NCBI GenBank assembly: GCA_036497785.1
Contig: DASXIW010000006.1
Span: 1 to 27,394, forward strand
Origin: DASXIW01 sp036497785
GTDB lineage: Bacteria > Pseudomonadota > Alphaproteobacteria > Acetobacterales > Acetobacteraceae
DNA: 27,394 bases
Direction of reading: 5' to 3'
Numbering within the stretch: position 1 is the first letter of the stretch; each line of letters starts with the position of its first letter. This document shows positions 15,068 through 22,602 of this stretch, piece after piece. The notes beneath the pieces were generated by a model. The model saw only the letters and a list, made by a program, of their open reading frames with translations. It made no database searches and had not been told where the DNA came from. Made by a program: the position numbers and the translations under genes.

Positions 15068-16690
15068 ATGGATGCCGTCACGCTCGCGGTTCTGAAGGGC
15101 CGCCTGGAACAGATCGCGGACGAAATGGACGCGACGCTGTTTCGCGCCGCCTTCAATCCGACCATCGCCGAGGCGCATGATGCCTGCCACGGGCTGTACG
15201 ACGCCGCCACCGGGGCGACGCTGGTGCAGGGCAAGTCCGGCCTGCCGATTTTCGTGGGCGTCATGGCGTTCGCGACCAAGGCGGTGATCGACAAATTCCC
15301 CGATGCCGTGGCGGGCGACGTGTTCATCTTCAACGACCCGTATCTCGGTGGCACCCATCTGTCCGATCTGCGGCTGATCGCGCCTTATTTCCGGGACGGG
15401 AAGCTGTTCTGCTGGCTGGCCAGCGTGGGGCATTGGCACGACGTGGGCGGCGCGGTGCCGGGCAATTACAACCCGGCCGCCACCGAGTATTTCCAGGAAG
15501 GCGTGCTGATCCCGCCGGTGCGGCTGTTCGCCGCGGACAGGATGAACCAGGACATATTGGACATCATCCTCGCCGCTTCCCGCCTGCCGGATGTGGCCTA
15601 TGGCGATTTGCAGGCGCATCTGTCGGCGCTGGATCTGGGTGTGGCGCGGATGGAGGCGCTGCTGGACGAATATGGCGCGGAGGCGGTGGCCGAGGGGCTG
15701 GCCGAATTGCGCGCGCGTGCGGCGGCACAGATCCGCGCGCGGATCGCCGCCCTGCCGGACGGCACTTGGTCGCAGGAGGATTTCCTCGACAATGACGGGC
15801 GTGTGGATGCGCCGCTGCGCATCGCGGTCGACATCACAAAGCAAGGCGAAACGCTGACGCTGGATTTCTCGCGTTCTGACAAGGCCTGCGCCGGGCCTGT
15901 GAATATCAGTCGGGCCACCACCGTCGCCAGCGTGTATGTGGCGCTGAAGCATCTGTTCCCGGAGGTGCCGGCCAACTCCGGCGTGCTCGATCCGATCACC
16001 ATCGTCATTCCGGACGAATCGCTGCTGGATGCAAAGCGGCCGCGGCCGACCGGTGGTTATACGGAGACGATCCTGCGCATCATCGACGTGCTGTTCTGCG
16101 CTTTCGCGCGCATCCGGCCCGAGGCCGCCTATGGCAACGCCTATGGCACGATCAACGCGCTGTCGCTGGCCGGGCATCGCGCGGATGGGCGGCGCTGGGT
16201 GTTGTTCAGCTTCTTCGGCGGCGGCCATGGCGGCAATTGGGAAGGCGACGGGCTGTCGCACGGCAACCCGCCCATCGCGACAGCCATCATTCCGCCGGTG
16301 GAGGTGATGGAGGCGGCCTATCCCGTGATGTACACGCAATGGGCGCTGCGCTCGGGCTCCGGCGGCGCGGGCCGGCATCGCGGCGGCATGGGCGCCGTGT
16401 ACGAAATCGAATTGCTCGAGGAAAACGCCGAGGCTTTCGTGTTTGCCGAGCGCGCCCGCTTTGCCCCGAAAGGCGTGCTGGGTGGCGGCGATGGCGCGCG
16501 CAACGTGGTCGCCTATCAGCAGGATGCGGGCTGGGAGATTCCTGCGCTCGGCTCCAAAATGGTTGGCGTGAAGCTGCGGCGTGGCCAGCGCATACGCCTG
16601 GAAAGCCCTGGGGGCGGTGGCTGGGGCGATCCGGATCGGCGGGACGCCGAGGCCGCGGCGCGCGATCTGCGGCTGGGGTATGTGAAATGA
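15068..16690 (+). CDS. Hydantoinase B/oxoprolinase family protein (HyuB-like)
   Basis: A 540-aa subunit of the ATP-dependent hydantoinase/5-oxoprolinase family. Features are the early L-K-G-R-L-E-Q-I-A-D-E-M block, G-D-V-F-I-F-N-D-P-Y-L-G-G-T-H-L-S-D (metal and active-site region), S-V-G-H-W-H-D-V-G-G, and the C-terminal R-L-E-S-P-G-G-G-G-W-G-D-P signature. Full length, with no breaks seen. These enzymes hydrolyse a cyclic amide (hydantoin, N-methylhydantoin, 5-oxoproline, or others) using ATP together with subunit A. Here subunit B precedes A, with an ATGA overlap. The native substrate cannot be read from sequence. It follows the lyase gene after 35 bases in the same direction. Confidence 0.9.
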   Translation: MDAVTLAVLKGRLEQIADEMDATLFRAAFNPTIAEAHDACHGLYDAATGATLVQGKSGLPIFVGVMAFATKAVIDKFPDAVAGDVFIFNDPYLGGTHLSDLRLIAPYFRDGKLFCWLASVGHWHDVGGAVPGNYNPAATEYFQEGVLIPPVRLFAADRMNQDILDIILAASRLPDVAYGDLQAHLSALDLGVARMEALLDEYGAEAVAEGLAELRARAAAQIRARIAALPDGTWSQEDFLDNDGRVDAPLRIAVDITKQGETLTLDFSRSDKACAGPVNISRATTVASVYVALKHLFPEVPANSGVLDPITIVIPDESLLDAKRPRPTGGYTETILRIIDVLFCAFARIRPEAAYGNAYGTINALSLAGHRADGRRWVLFSFFGGGHGGNWEGDGLSHGNPPIATAIIPPVEVMEAAYPVMYTQWALRSGSGGAGRHRGGMGAVYEIELLEENAEAFVFAERARFAPKGVLGGGDGARNVVAYQQDAGWEIPALGSKMVGVKLRRGQRIRLESPGGGGWGDPDRRDAEAAARDLRLGYVK

Positions 16691-18741
16691 GCGCCCCTCG
16701 GAGCGTCGTCGGCGTCGATGTCGGCGGCACCTATACGGATCTGTTCCTGTTCGATGAATCCACGGGTGCGGCGCGCGTCGGAAAAGTGCCGAGCATGCGG
16801 GGCCAGGAGGCGGTGGGGTTTGCCGGCGGTATCGCCGGGCTGGCTCCGCTGGCCGATATTTCCGCCATCGTGCATGGCACGACCGTGGGCACCAATGCGC
16901 TGTTGGAGCGCAAGGGTGCGCGCGCCGGGCTGATTACTACGGCGGGCTTCCGCGACGTGCTGGAAATGCGCCGCCGCGACCGTCGCCAGACCTGGGGGCT
17001 GACCGGCAATTTTTCGCCCGTAATTGAACGCGACATGCGCCGCGAGGTGGCGGAACGCACGCTGGCGGACGGTACGATTCACACCCCGGTCGATCTGGAC
17101 GCGGTGCGCGCCGAAGCCCGCGCGCTGCTGGCGGCGGGTGCGCAGGCGCTGTGCGTCATATTCCTGCACAGCTACGCCAACCCCGCCAATGAGCGCGCCG
17201 CGCTGGCCGCCGTGCGGGAAATCTGGCCGAACCCGCATGTCGCCATCAGCAGCGATATCCTGCCCGAGATCCGCGAATTCGAGCGCACTAGCACGACCAG
17301 CCTGAATGCCGTGCTGCAGCCTGTGGTCGGCGGTTACCTGAACGCGCTGGATACGAAGCTGCGCCAGGACGGGTTTGGCGGCGAGTTTCTGATCGTGCAG
17401 TCCAATGGCGGGGTGATGTCCGTCGAGACCGCGCAATCGCTGCCGGTTCGCACCGCTTTGTCCGGCCCGGCCGCCGGCGTGATCGCGGCGGCGCATATCG
17501 CCGTCGAGGCCGGCTATCCCGATGTGATCACCGGCGACGTCGGTGGCACGAGCTTCGACGTCTCGCTGATCGCCGCAGGGCAGCCGGCGCTGGCCGCACA
17601 GACGACGCTGGATTTCGGCCTGGTGGTGCGCACGCCGATGATCGAAATCACCACCATCGGCGCCGGGGGCGGCTCCATTGCCCATGTGGATGCATCCGGC
17701 TTGCTGCAGGTGGGGCCGGAGAGTGCCGGGTCCGTCCCCGGACCGGTGTGCTATGGCGCGGGTGGCGACAGGCCGACGCTGACCGATGCCAATGTGGTGC
17801 TCGGTCGCATCAACGCGGAACGCCCGATCGGCGGCACGCTGGCGCGGCTGCACGCGGAGGGCGCGGCGCGCGCCATCGAGGCGCATATCGGCCGCAAGCT
17901 CGGCCTGGGCGTGATGGAGGCGGCGGAGGCGATCCTGCGTGTCGCCAATGCCCGCATGGCCGGCGCCCTGCGGCTGGTGTCGATCGAGCGCGGCTTCGAT
18001 CCGAAGCGGTTCACCCTGATGCCCTTCGGCGGCGGCGGCGCGCTGCATGCGGGCGCGCTGATCCGCGATGTGGGCCTGCCCCGCGCGCTGGTGCCGCGCT
18101 TCCCTGGCGTCACCTCTGCATTGGGCTGCGTCATTGCCGACATGCGCCACGACCGGGTGCGCACGCTGAACCGGCTGCTGTCGGAGATCGAGCCGGCCGC
18201 CCTGCGCGCCGAAATGGACGAAGCCGCCGGATCGCTGGCCGCGCTGCTCGACCGCGCGGGCGTGGCCTTCACCGGTCGCAGCACGGTGCATGAGCTGGAT
18301 ATGAGCTATGTGGGCCAGACCCACACCGTGGCGGTGCGTCTGGATCTGGGTGCCGATGGCGGTGGCGCTGTGACGCATGAGAGCATCATGGCGGCATTCG
18401 AGGGCGCTTATCGCGGCGCCTATGGGCGGGTGTTGGGCGGGGTGCCGGTGCGGGTGCTGAACCTGCGCAGCGCGGTTATCGGCCATCGCCCAAAGATCGA
18501 TCTTTTGTCCCTTGCCCCCGCCGCCGATGCCTCGCTGGAGGCGGCCCGACGCGACAGTCGGCGTATATGGCTGGGCGGGTGGCACGAGGCCGCCGTGTTC
18601 GACCGGCTGGCGCTGCCCGTGGGCACGGTGATCGGGGGACCGGCGCTGCTGGAACAGCCTGACACCACCATCCTGATCGAGCCCGGCCATCAGGGCCGGG
18701 TCGACCGCTTCGGCAACCTCATCATCGGGACCGTGGCATGA
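16687..18741 (+). CDS. Hydantoinase A/oxoprolinase family protein (HyuA-like)
   Basis: A 684-aa ASKHA-fold ATPase subunit. The N-terminal phosphate loop G-V-D-V-G-G-T-Y-T-D (residues 9-18), H-G-T-T-V-G-T-N-A-L, the second phosphate loop G-D-V-G-G-T-S-F-D-V and G-P-A-A-G-V-I are all intact. It activates the ring carbonyl by phosphorylation for hydrolysis with HyuB. It is coupled to hyuB upstream and to the isochorismatase-fold gene downstream by 4-base overlaps, so the three proteins probably act in one route. In creatinine breakdown, homologous proteins open N-methylhydantoin and an isochorismatase-fold amidase takes the product; whether the same holds here is open. Confidence 0.92.
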   Translation: MSAPRSVVGVDVGGTYTDLFLFDESTGAARVGKVPSMRGQEAVGFAGGIAGLAPLADISAIVHGTTVGTNALLERKGARAGLITTAGFRDVLEMRRRDRRQTWGLTGNFSPVIERDMRREVAERTLADGTIHTPVDLDAVRAEARALLAAGAQALCVIFLHSYANPANERAALAAVREIWPNPHVAISSDILPEIREFERTSTTSLNAVLQPVVGGYLNALDTKLRQDGFGGEFLIVQSNGGVMSVETAQSLPVRTALSGPAAGVIAAAHIAVEAGYPDVITGDVGGTSFDVSLIAAGQPALAAQTTLDFGLVVRTPMIEITTIGAGGGSIAHVDASGLLQVGPESAGSVPGPVCYGAGGDRPTLTDANVVLGRINAERPIGGTLARLHAEGAARAIEAHIGRKLGLGVMEAAEAILRVANARMAGALRLVSIERGFDPKRFTLMPFGGGGALHAGALIRDVGLPRALVPRFPGVTSALGCVIADMRHDRVRTLNRLLSEIEPAALRAEMDEAAGSLAALLDRAGVAFTGRSTVHELDMSYVGQTHTVAVRLDLGADGGGAVTHESIMAAFEGAYRGAYGRVLGGVPVRVLNLRSAVIGHRPKIDLLSLAPAADASLEAARRDSRRIWLGGWHEAAVFDRLALPVGTVIGGPALLEQPDTTILIEPGHQGRVDRFGNLIIGTVA

Positions 18742-19334
18742 GCGATCACGCGCATTGCGCGCTGTTGCTATGCGATCTGCAGAACGACTTCATCCATCCC
18801 GATGGCGCCTATGGCCGCGCCGGGCTTGGCCGGCCCGCCATCGCCGCATTGCCGGCGCGGCTGAAGCCTTTGGCGGCGCGGATGCGGGCGGCCGGCGGCT
18901 GGATCGTCTCCACCCATTTCACGTTGGTGCCGGGCAAGGGCGGCGAGCCGTTCATCTCCCCGCATCTGCGCGAGGCCCGGCCCTTTCTGCGCAAGGGCGA
19001 TTTCGCGCCTGGCAGCTGGGGGCACGCGCTGGTGGAGGATCTGGCGCCGGCCGATCTGGCGGTGGAGAAGGTGGCGTTCTCGGCCTTCTATATGAGTCGG
19101 CTGGAGTGGGTGCTGGCCCACGCCGGTATTCGCCGGCTGCTGGTGGCGGGCATCGTGACCAATGGCGGGGTAGCCAGCACGGCACGGGACGCGCATGTGC
19201 GGGATTTCGACGTGACCATAGTTGAAGATGGCTGCGCGGCCTTCGATGAGGTGGTTCATCGCACCGCCATCGACGCGCTGCGGCCGGTGGCGCGGGTTCT
19301 GACGGTGGCGGAAGCGCTGGCGGGGGTGGGCTGA
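18738..19334 (+). CDS. Isochorismatase-fold hydrolase-like protein lacking the catalytic Cys
   Basis: A 198-aa protein of the nicotinamidase/N-carbamoylsarcosine amidase/isochorismatase fold. Asp13 (L-L-C-D-L-Q-N-D-F) and Lys111 (E-K-V-A-F-S-A-F-Y) of the Asp-Lys-Cys triad are present. The third block reads V-T-N-G-G-V-A-S-T-A-R-D-A, where amidases usually have T-N-x-C-V; Gly144 stands in the Cys position. True isochorismatases such as PhzD also have Gly there and act on a vinyl ether instead of an amide. So this may not be an ordinary amidase, despite following hyuBA in an overlapping operon. An inverted-repeat element begins 7 bases after the stop. Confidence 0.85.
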   Translation: MSDHAHCALLLCDLQNDFIHPDGAYGRAGLGRPAIAALPARLKPLAARMRAAGGWIVSTHFTLVPGKGGEPFISPHLREARPFLRKGDFAPGSWGHALVEDLAPADLAVEKVAFSAFYMSRLEWVLAHAGIRRLLVAGIVTNGGVASTARDAHVRDFDVTIVEDGCAAFDEVVHRTAIDALRPVARVLTVAEALAGVG

Positions 19335-19341
19335 GAGAAAA

Positions 19342-19607
19342 AAGGAAGGCTGGGCTCCGCCCAGACCCGCAAAGGGGCAGAGGCCCCTTTGACCCCATGA
19401 CTCTCTTGGCTCGGGCTGCTGCCTTGGGGTGAAATACACCAAGCTCGAAGCGAAGCCTCAAACCCTTAGCGATCGCATCGGCTTTTACGCATGTTGCAGG
19501 ACTTAAATGCCTGCGGCGCAAGCGAAGGAAGATGATCCAGCCGAGAGAGCAAGGGATCAAAGGGGCTTCTGCCCCTTTGCGGGTCTGGGCGGGGCCCAGC
19601 CTTTCTT
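19342..19607. repeat. Non-coding element with 55-bp terminal inverted repeats, copy 2
   Basis: Arms are at 19342-19396 and 19553-19607 and match as reverse complements at 51 of 55 positions. They share the core CAAAGGGGC/GCCCCTTTG hairpin and the GGGCTC-type hairpin with the element at 4055-4314. Read on the minus strand, part of the interior (near 19510-19530, TTGCGCCGCAGG and following) also matches copy 1, so the two are diverged members of one family in opposite orientation. The right arm overlaps the 3' end of the aconitase X small-subunit gene. No gene is seen in the interior. Confidence 0.85.
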
Positions 19608-20015
19608 GAGGACCAACGTTGCCACCCCATCCGCCGCAACGATGTGGATTGTTCGCCCGGCCCATGCCGAAAGATCCTGATCCGGGCAGAGGACGATCGG
19701 GCAGGCGGTGCCGTAGAGGTGTTGCGCCACCATGGCGCCTACGGTGAGGATGGGGTCGGCCACGCTGAGCAGGATTGCCGCCGGCCCGGTGCGCAGCCGG
19801 AGTGATTCGGCCAGCACGGAACTGGATGAACTCGATCCGCGTCCGCGGCGCATGGCCAGGATGCGGCCGGTGAGGCTGTGGCCACAGGCGGGATTGGTGT
19901 GATCGGTGATACGACCGGTGGCTGCGTCCACGCCGCCCCAGAAGCTCAGCTCCTGGGCGAGGAACAACACTTCGCCCTCGGCGGTGCCATCGGTGAGCGC
20001 GCGCATTAGCGCCAT
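19557..20015 (-). CDS. Aconitase X small (swivel) subunit, DUF126
   Basis: A 152-aa swivel-domain protein. Typical motifs are F-W-G-G-V-D-A-A-T-G-R-I-T-D, H-S-L-T-G-R-I-L and G-R-G-S-S-S-S-S-S-V-L-A-E. It pairs with the large subunit to make aconitase X, which in bacteria is best known as cis-3-hydroxy-L-proline dehydratase. The last 16 residues (K-K-G-W-A-P-P-R-P-A-K-G-Q-K-P-L) and the stop codon lie in or at the edge of the repeat arm, so the natural C-terminus has been replaced or extended. The start at 20015 overlaps the large-subunit stop; 20006 is also possible. Confidence 0.85.
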   Translation of the reverse strand: MALMRALTDGTAEGEVLFLAQELSFWGGVDAATGRITDHTNPACGHSLTGRILAMRRGRGSSSSSSVLAESLRLRTGPAAILLSVADPILTVGAMVAQHLYGTACPIVLCPDQDLSAWAGRTIHIVAADGVATLVLKKGWAPPRPAKGQKPL

Positions 20016-21262
20016 GAGCGGTGGCGCACGACATGACCGGCGGTGGCCGAGGCGATGCAGTCCTGTAGTGCGCCGAAGGCGACGTCGACGCCGAGATTGC
20101 TCGGCGCGTAATGCGCCCATTTGCCCGAGTTGGTCATCACCGCGCCATCCGACTGGCCGAGTATGGCGGTGATGTAGGTGCAGGTATCGACGACGGGGAT
20201 GATTCCCGCTGCCTCCGCCACCGCCATCCGGCCGTCTGTGGCGAGGCGCTGCCAGGTTTCGCGGCCGGTGTTGACATAGATGGGCACGGCCGGTGCGGGC
20301 CGGTGGCGCAGCAGCGCCAGGAGCCGGTTCCATTCCTGTTCGGAGAAATGTGGCGTGCCGAGGCACACCGCCGAAATCGCCGTGCCTTCCGGGACGGTGG
20401 ACAGGCCGGCGAGGGAAGCTGCGACGTCGTCTGGGTGGATCGCGATGGTTCGCACGGGCGGGCGTCCGCCCAGGGCGGTCGCGAGATCGGGTGCTTCCGG
20501 CGTCAGGCCGACGGCGTGGAACAGCGCCACCGATCCGGCCGAGGCGGCGACGGCGCCGAGCGCCTTGATCTGGTCTTCGGAGTCCGGCGGCGGCAGCCCT
20601 TCGATCACCGGCACGGCGTCGCCGCTGGTGCTGCCGATGATATGCCCGATGGCGACATACAGCGCATCGGAGGCGGGCAGCGACGGCGGGAAGCCGGAGA
20701 GGCGGAACAGCACGGTGCCGTGCCGGTTTTCGTCCAGGTGCAGGCCCCATGCCGGCGCGCGGCCGGTGATGGCGCAGCACAAATCGATGAAGTCGCCATA
20801 GCGGTTGGTGCGGGCGCCGATCACCGAATTGGCGAAGATGATGGCGTTGGACTCGCCCCAGGCGATTTGCTGGCCGAAGGCCGGGCGGGCGGCGGTCTGG
20901 TAGGGCGCGCAGGTGAAGGAGGGGGCGCAGCCCAGTGCGAGATGGGCTTCCATCAGCCGCCGCCCGTCCGCGCGCAGCGCCGGTGGCGCGCGCACCAGTT
21001 CGGGGTGGATGAGGTCCATCGAGCCGACATTGAGCGTGGTCGGCACGCGCACCTGGCCGCCGCCGGCCGCGAGCCGATCAACGAAATCCAGGCTGACCTG
21101 GCCATGGTGCAGGCAGCCATCGATATGCGCCTGGGTGATGTCGAGCAGCCCCGGCGCGCCGACGGAGGCCGCGAAGCCGGACAGCACCGTCATGGCGAAG
21201 GCGGCGGCCTCGCCTTGAGCGCCGCCCAGCATGGCCCGATCGGTCTCGGAAAGGCGGATCAT
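20006..21262 (-). CDS. Aconitase X large (catalytic) subunit
   Basis: A 418-aa subunit. The N-terminus L-S-E-T-D-R-A-M-L-G-G-A-Q-G, D-I-T-Q-A-H-I-D-G-C-L-H-H-G, V-P-T-T-L-N-V-G-S-M-D and the Cys-rich A-L-G-C-A-P-S-F-T-C-A-P-Y-Q are classic aconitase X blocks. The later V-C-L-G-T-P-H-F-S fits too. Several of these Cys residues would hold the iron-sulfur cluster. The likely reaction is dehydration of cis-3-hydroxy-L-proline to a pyrroline-2-carboxylate; mevalonate-5-phosphate dehydratase is a less likely alternative in bacteria. An ATG at 21289 would add nine unconserved residues, so 21262 is preferred. The gene is divergent from the FAD dehydrogenase across an operator-like palindrome. Confidence 0.87.
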   Translation of the reverse strand: MIRLSETDRAMLGGAQGEAAAFAMTVLSGFAASVGAPGLLDITQAHIDGCLHHGQVSLDFVDRLAAGGGQVRVPTTLNVGSMDLIHPELVRAPPALRADGRRLMEAHLALGCAPSFTCAPYQTAARPAFGQQIAWGESNAIIFANSVIGARTNRYGDFIDLCCAITGRAPAWGLHLDENRHGTVLFRLSGFPPSLPASDALYVAIGHIIGSTSGDAVPVIEGLPPPDSEDQIKALGAVAASAGSVALFHAVGLTPEAPDLATALGGRPPVRTIAIHPDDVAASLAGLSTVPEGTAISAVCLGTPHFSEQEWNRLLALLRHRPAPAVPIYVNTGRETWQRLATDGRMAVAEAAGIIPVVDTCTYITAILGQSDGAVMTNSGKWAHYAPSNLGVDVAFGALQDCIASATAGHVVRHRSWR

Positions 21263-21297
21263 CTTGTGGGGCACCGCCCCGGCGGCCATGATGCGCG

Positions 21298-21311
21298 GAT
21301 CGGATCCAATT
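21298..21311. promoter_or_regulatory. GGATCC-centred operator-like site, upstream copy
   Basis: GATCGGATCCAATT lies between the divergent aconitase X and FAD-dehydrogenase genes. It matches the perfect palindrome at 23402-23415 at 12 of 14 positions, including the shared 11-mer GGATCCAATTC (extending to 21312). Likely bound by the GntR/FCD regulator encoded at 22603-23403; this is inferred from the recurrence and placement. Confidence 0.5.
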
Positions 21312-21363
21312 CATGCATGATGGCGATGGTGATGCAGGCGCGGCGCGAAGTCGAGGTGGTTTG

Positions 21364-22596
21364 ATGGAGATCGTTGTCGTGGGCGCCGGGGTGGTGGGTC
21401 TGAGCTGTGCGTTCAGCCTCGCCGGTGATGGACATGCGCTGATGGTGTTGGATCGCGACCCGCCCGGCGACAAGGCCTCGTTCGGCAATGCCGGCGGGAT
21501 TGGGGTGACGGAGTTGGTGCCCGCGTCGGGGCCGGGGGTGATCTGGCAGATTCCGGGCTGGTTGATCGATCCGCTGGGGCCGCTGGCGTTGCGGCTGCTC
21601 CATGCGCCATACATGCTGCCATGGCTGTGCCGTTTCCTGCGCGCCGGGCGGCCGGATCGGGTGGCGCCGATCGCGGCACAACTGGCGGCGCTGAATGCCC
21701 GTGTTTACGACGATCTGGTTCCGTTGCTGCGCGCCGTCGGGCTGGAGGGTGCGCTGCAGCGATGTGGCGCGCTGACGGTGTATGAGACTGAGCAGGGATT
21801 TGCGCGCGATGCCGCCGCCTGGGCGCTACGCCGCGCCCATGGCATTGCCTGCGAGGCGATGGATGGCGACGCGGCGCGGGCGATGGAGCCGGCGCTGGGG
21901 CCGCGCGTGGTGCGTGGCGTGTTCACGCCGGATTGGGCGCAGCTTGCCGACCCGAAGGCGCTGGTGGACCGGCTGCGCGCGCATCTCGCCGGGCGTGGCG
22001 TGCGGATCGTGCAAGGCGATGCGGCGGCGATCGAGCCCGGCGCGCGCCCGGCGATCCGGCTGCGCGATGGCGGGCGGCAGGCGGCGGATGCGGTGGTGGT
22101 GGCGGCCGGCGCCTGGTCGGCGCGGCTGGCGCGGACGCTGGGCGACCGGGCGCTGCTGGAAAGCGAGCGCGGCTATAATTTCACCGTACCCAATCCCGGC
22201 ATTTCCCTGGGGCGGGAGGTGATTTTCGCCGAGCGGCAATTCGTGGCGAGTCCGTTGGCGCCCGGCCTGCGCATCGGCGGTGCCGCGGAGTTCGCGGGGC
22301 TGGAGGCGCCGGCCAATTATGCGCGGGCCAAGGCGCTGGTGACGCTCGCGCATCGCTATTTGCCGGGGCTCGACAGCAGCGTGGGCACGAGCTGGATGGG
22401 CCAGCGCCCGACCACGCCGGACAGCCTGCCGGTGATCGGCCGTTCGCCGCGCGCCGGTGGTGTGTTCTACGCTTTCGGCCATGGCCATCTCGGACTGACC
22501 CAGAGTGCGACCACGGGCCGGCTGATAGCCGATCTGGTCGGCGGGAGGTCGCCGCCCATCGCCATTGCCGGTCTCGGCATAGAGCGTTTCGGCTGA
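21364..22596 (+). CDS. FAD-dependent D-amino-acid dehydrogenase (DadA/DAO family)
   Basis: A 410-aa flavoprotein. The N-terminal dinucleotide fold reads V-V-V-G-A-G-V-V-G-L-S (G7-x-G9-x-x-G12). The substrate domain ends with R-P-T-T-P-D-S-L-P-V-I-G-R, and the C-terminal FAD block has A-F-G-H-G-H-L-G-L-T-Q-S-A-T-T-G-R. The layout matches DadA-type D-amino-acid dehydrogenases, including the single-subunit cis-4-hydroxy-D-proline dehydrogenases; sarcosine oxidase-like activity is an alternative. Next to aconitase X and a DHDPS-family gene, oxidation of a hydroxy-D-proline is the leading idea. A GAGGTG sequence precedes the ATG. The GntR/FCD gene follows after 6 bases. Confidence 0.87.
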   Translation: MEIVVVGAGVVGLSCAFSLAGDGHALMVLDRDPPGDKASFGNAGGIGVTELVPASGPGVIWQIPGWLIDPLGPLALRLLHAPYMLPWLCRFLRAGRPDRVAPIAAQLAALNARVYDDLVPLLRAVGLEGALQRCGALTVYETEQGFARDAAAWALRRAHGIACEAMDGDAARAMEPALGPRVVRGVFTPDWAQLADPKALVDRLRAHLAGRGVRIVQGDAAAIEPGARPAIRLRDGGRQAADAVVVAAGAWSARLARTLGDRALLESERGYNFTVPNPGISLGREVIFAERQFVASPLAPGLRIGGAAEFAGLEAPANYARAKALVTLAHRYLPGLDSSVGTSWMGQRPTTPDSLPVIGRSPRAGGVFYAFGHGHLGLTQSATTGRLIADLVGGRSPPIAIAGLGIERFG

Positions 22597-22602
22597 GCTT
22601 GC

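Noticed and set aside
16516..18690. Very long minus-strand open frame opposite hyuA (724 codons)
   Set aside because: It is the mirror of a GC-rich gene with clear hyuA motifs on the plus strand; its product is His/Arg/Gln-rich without any domain.
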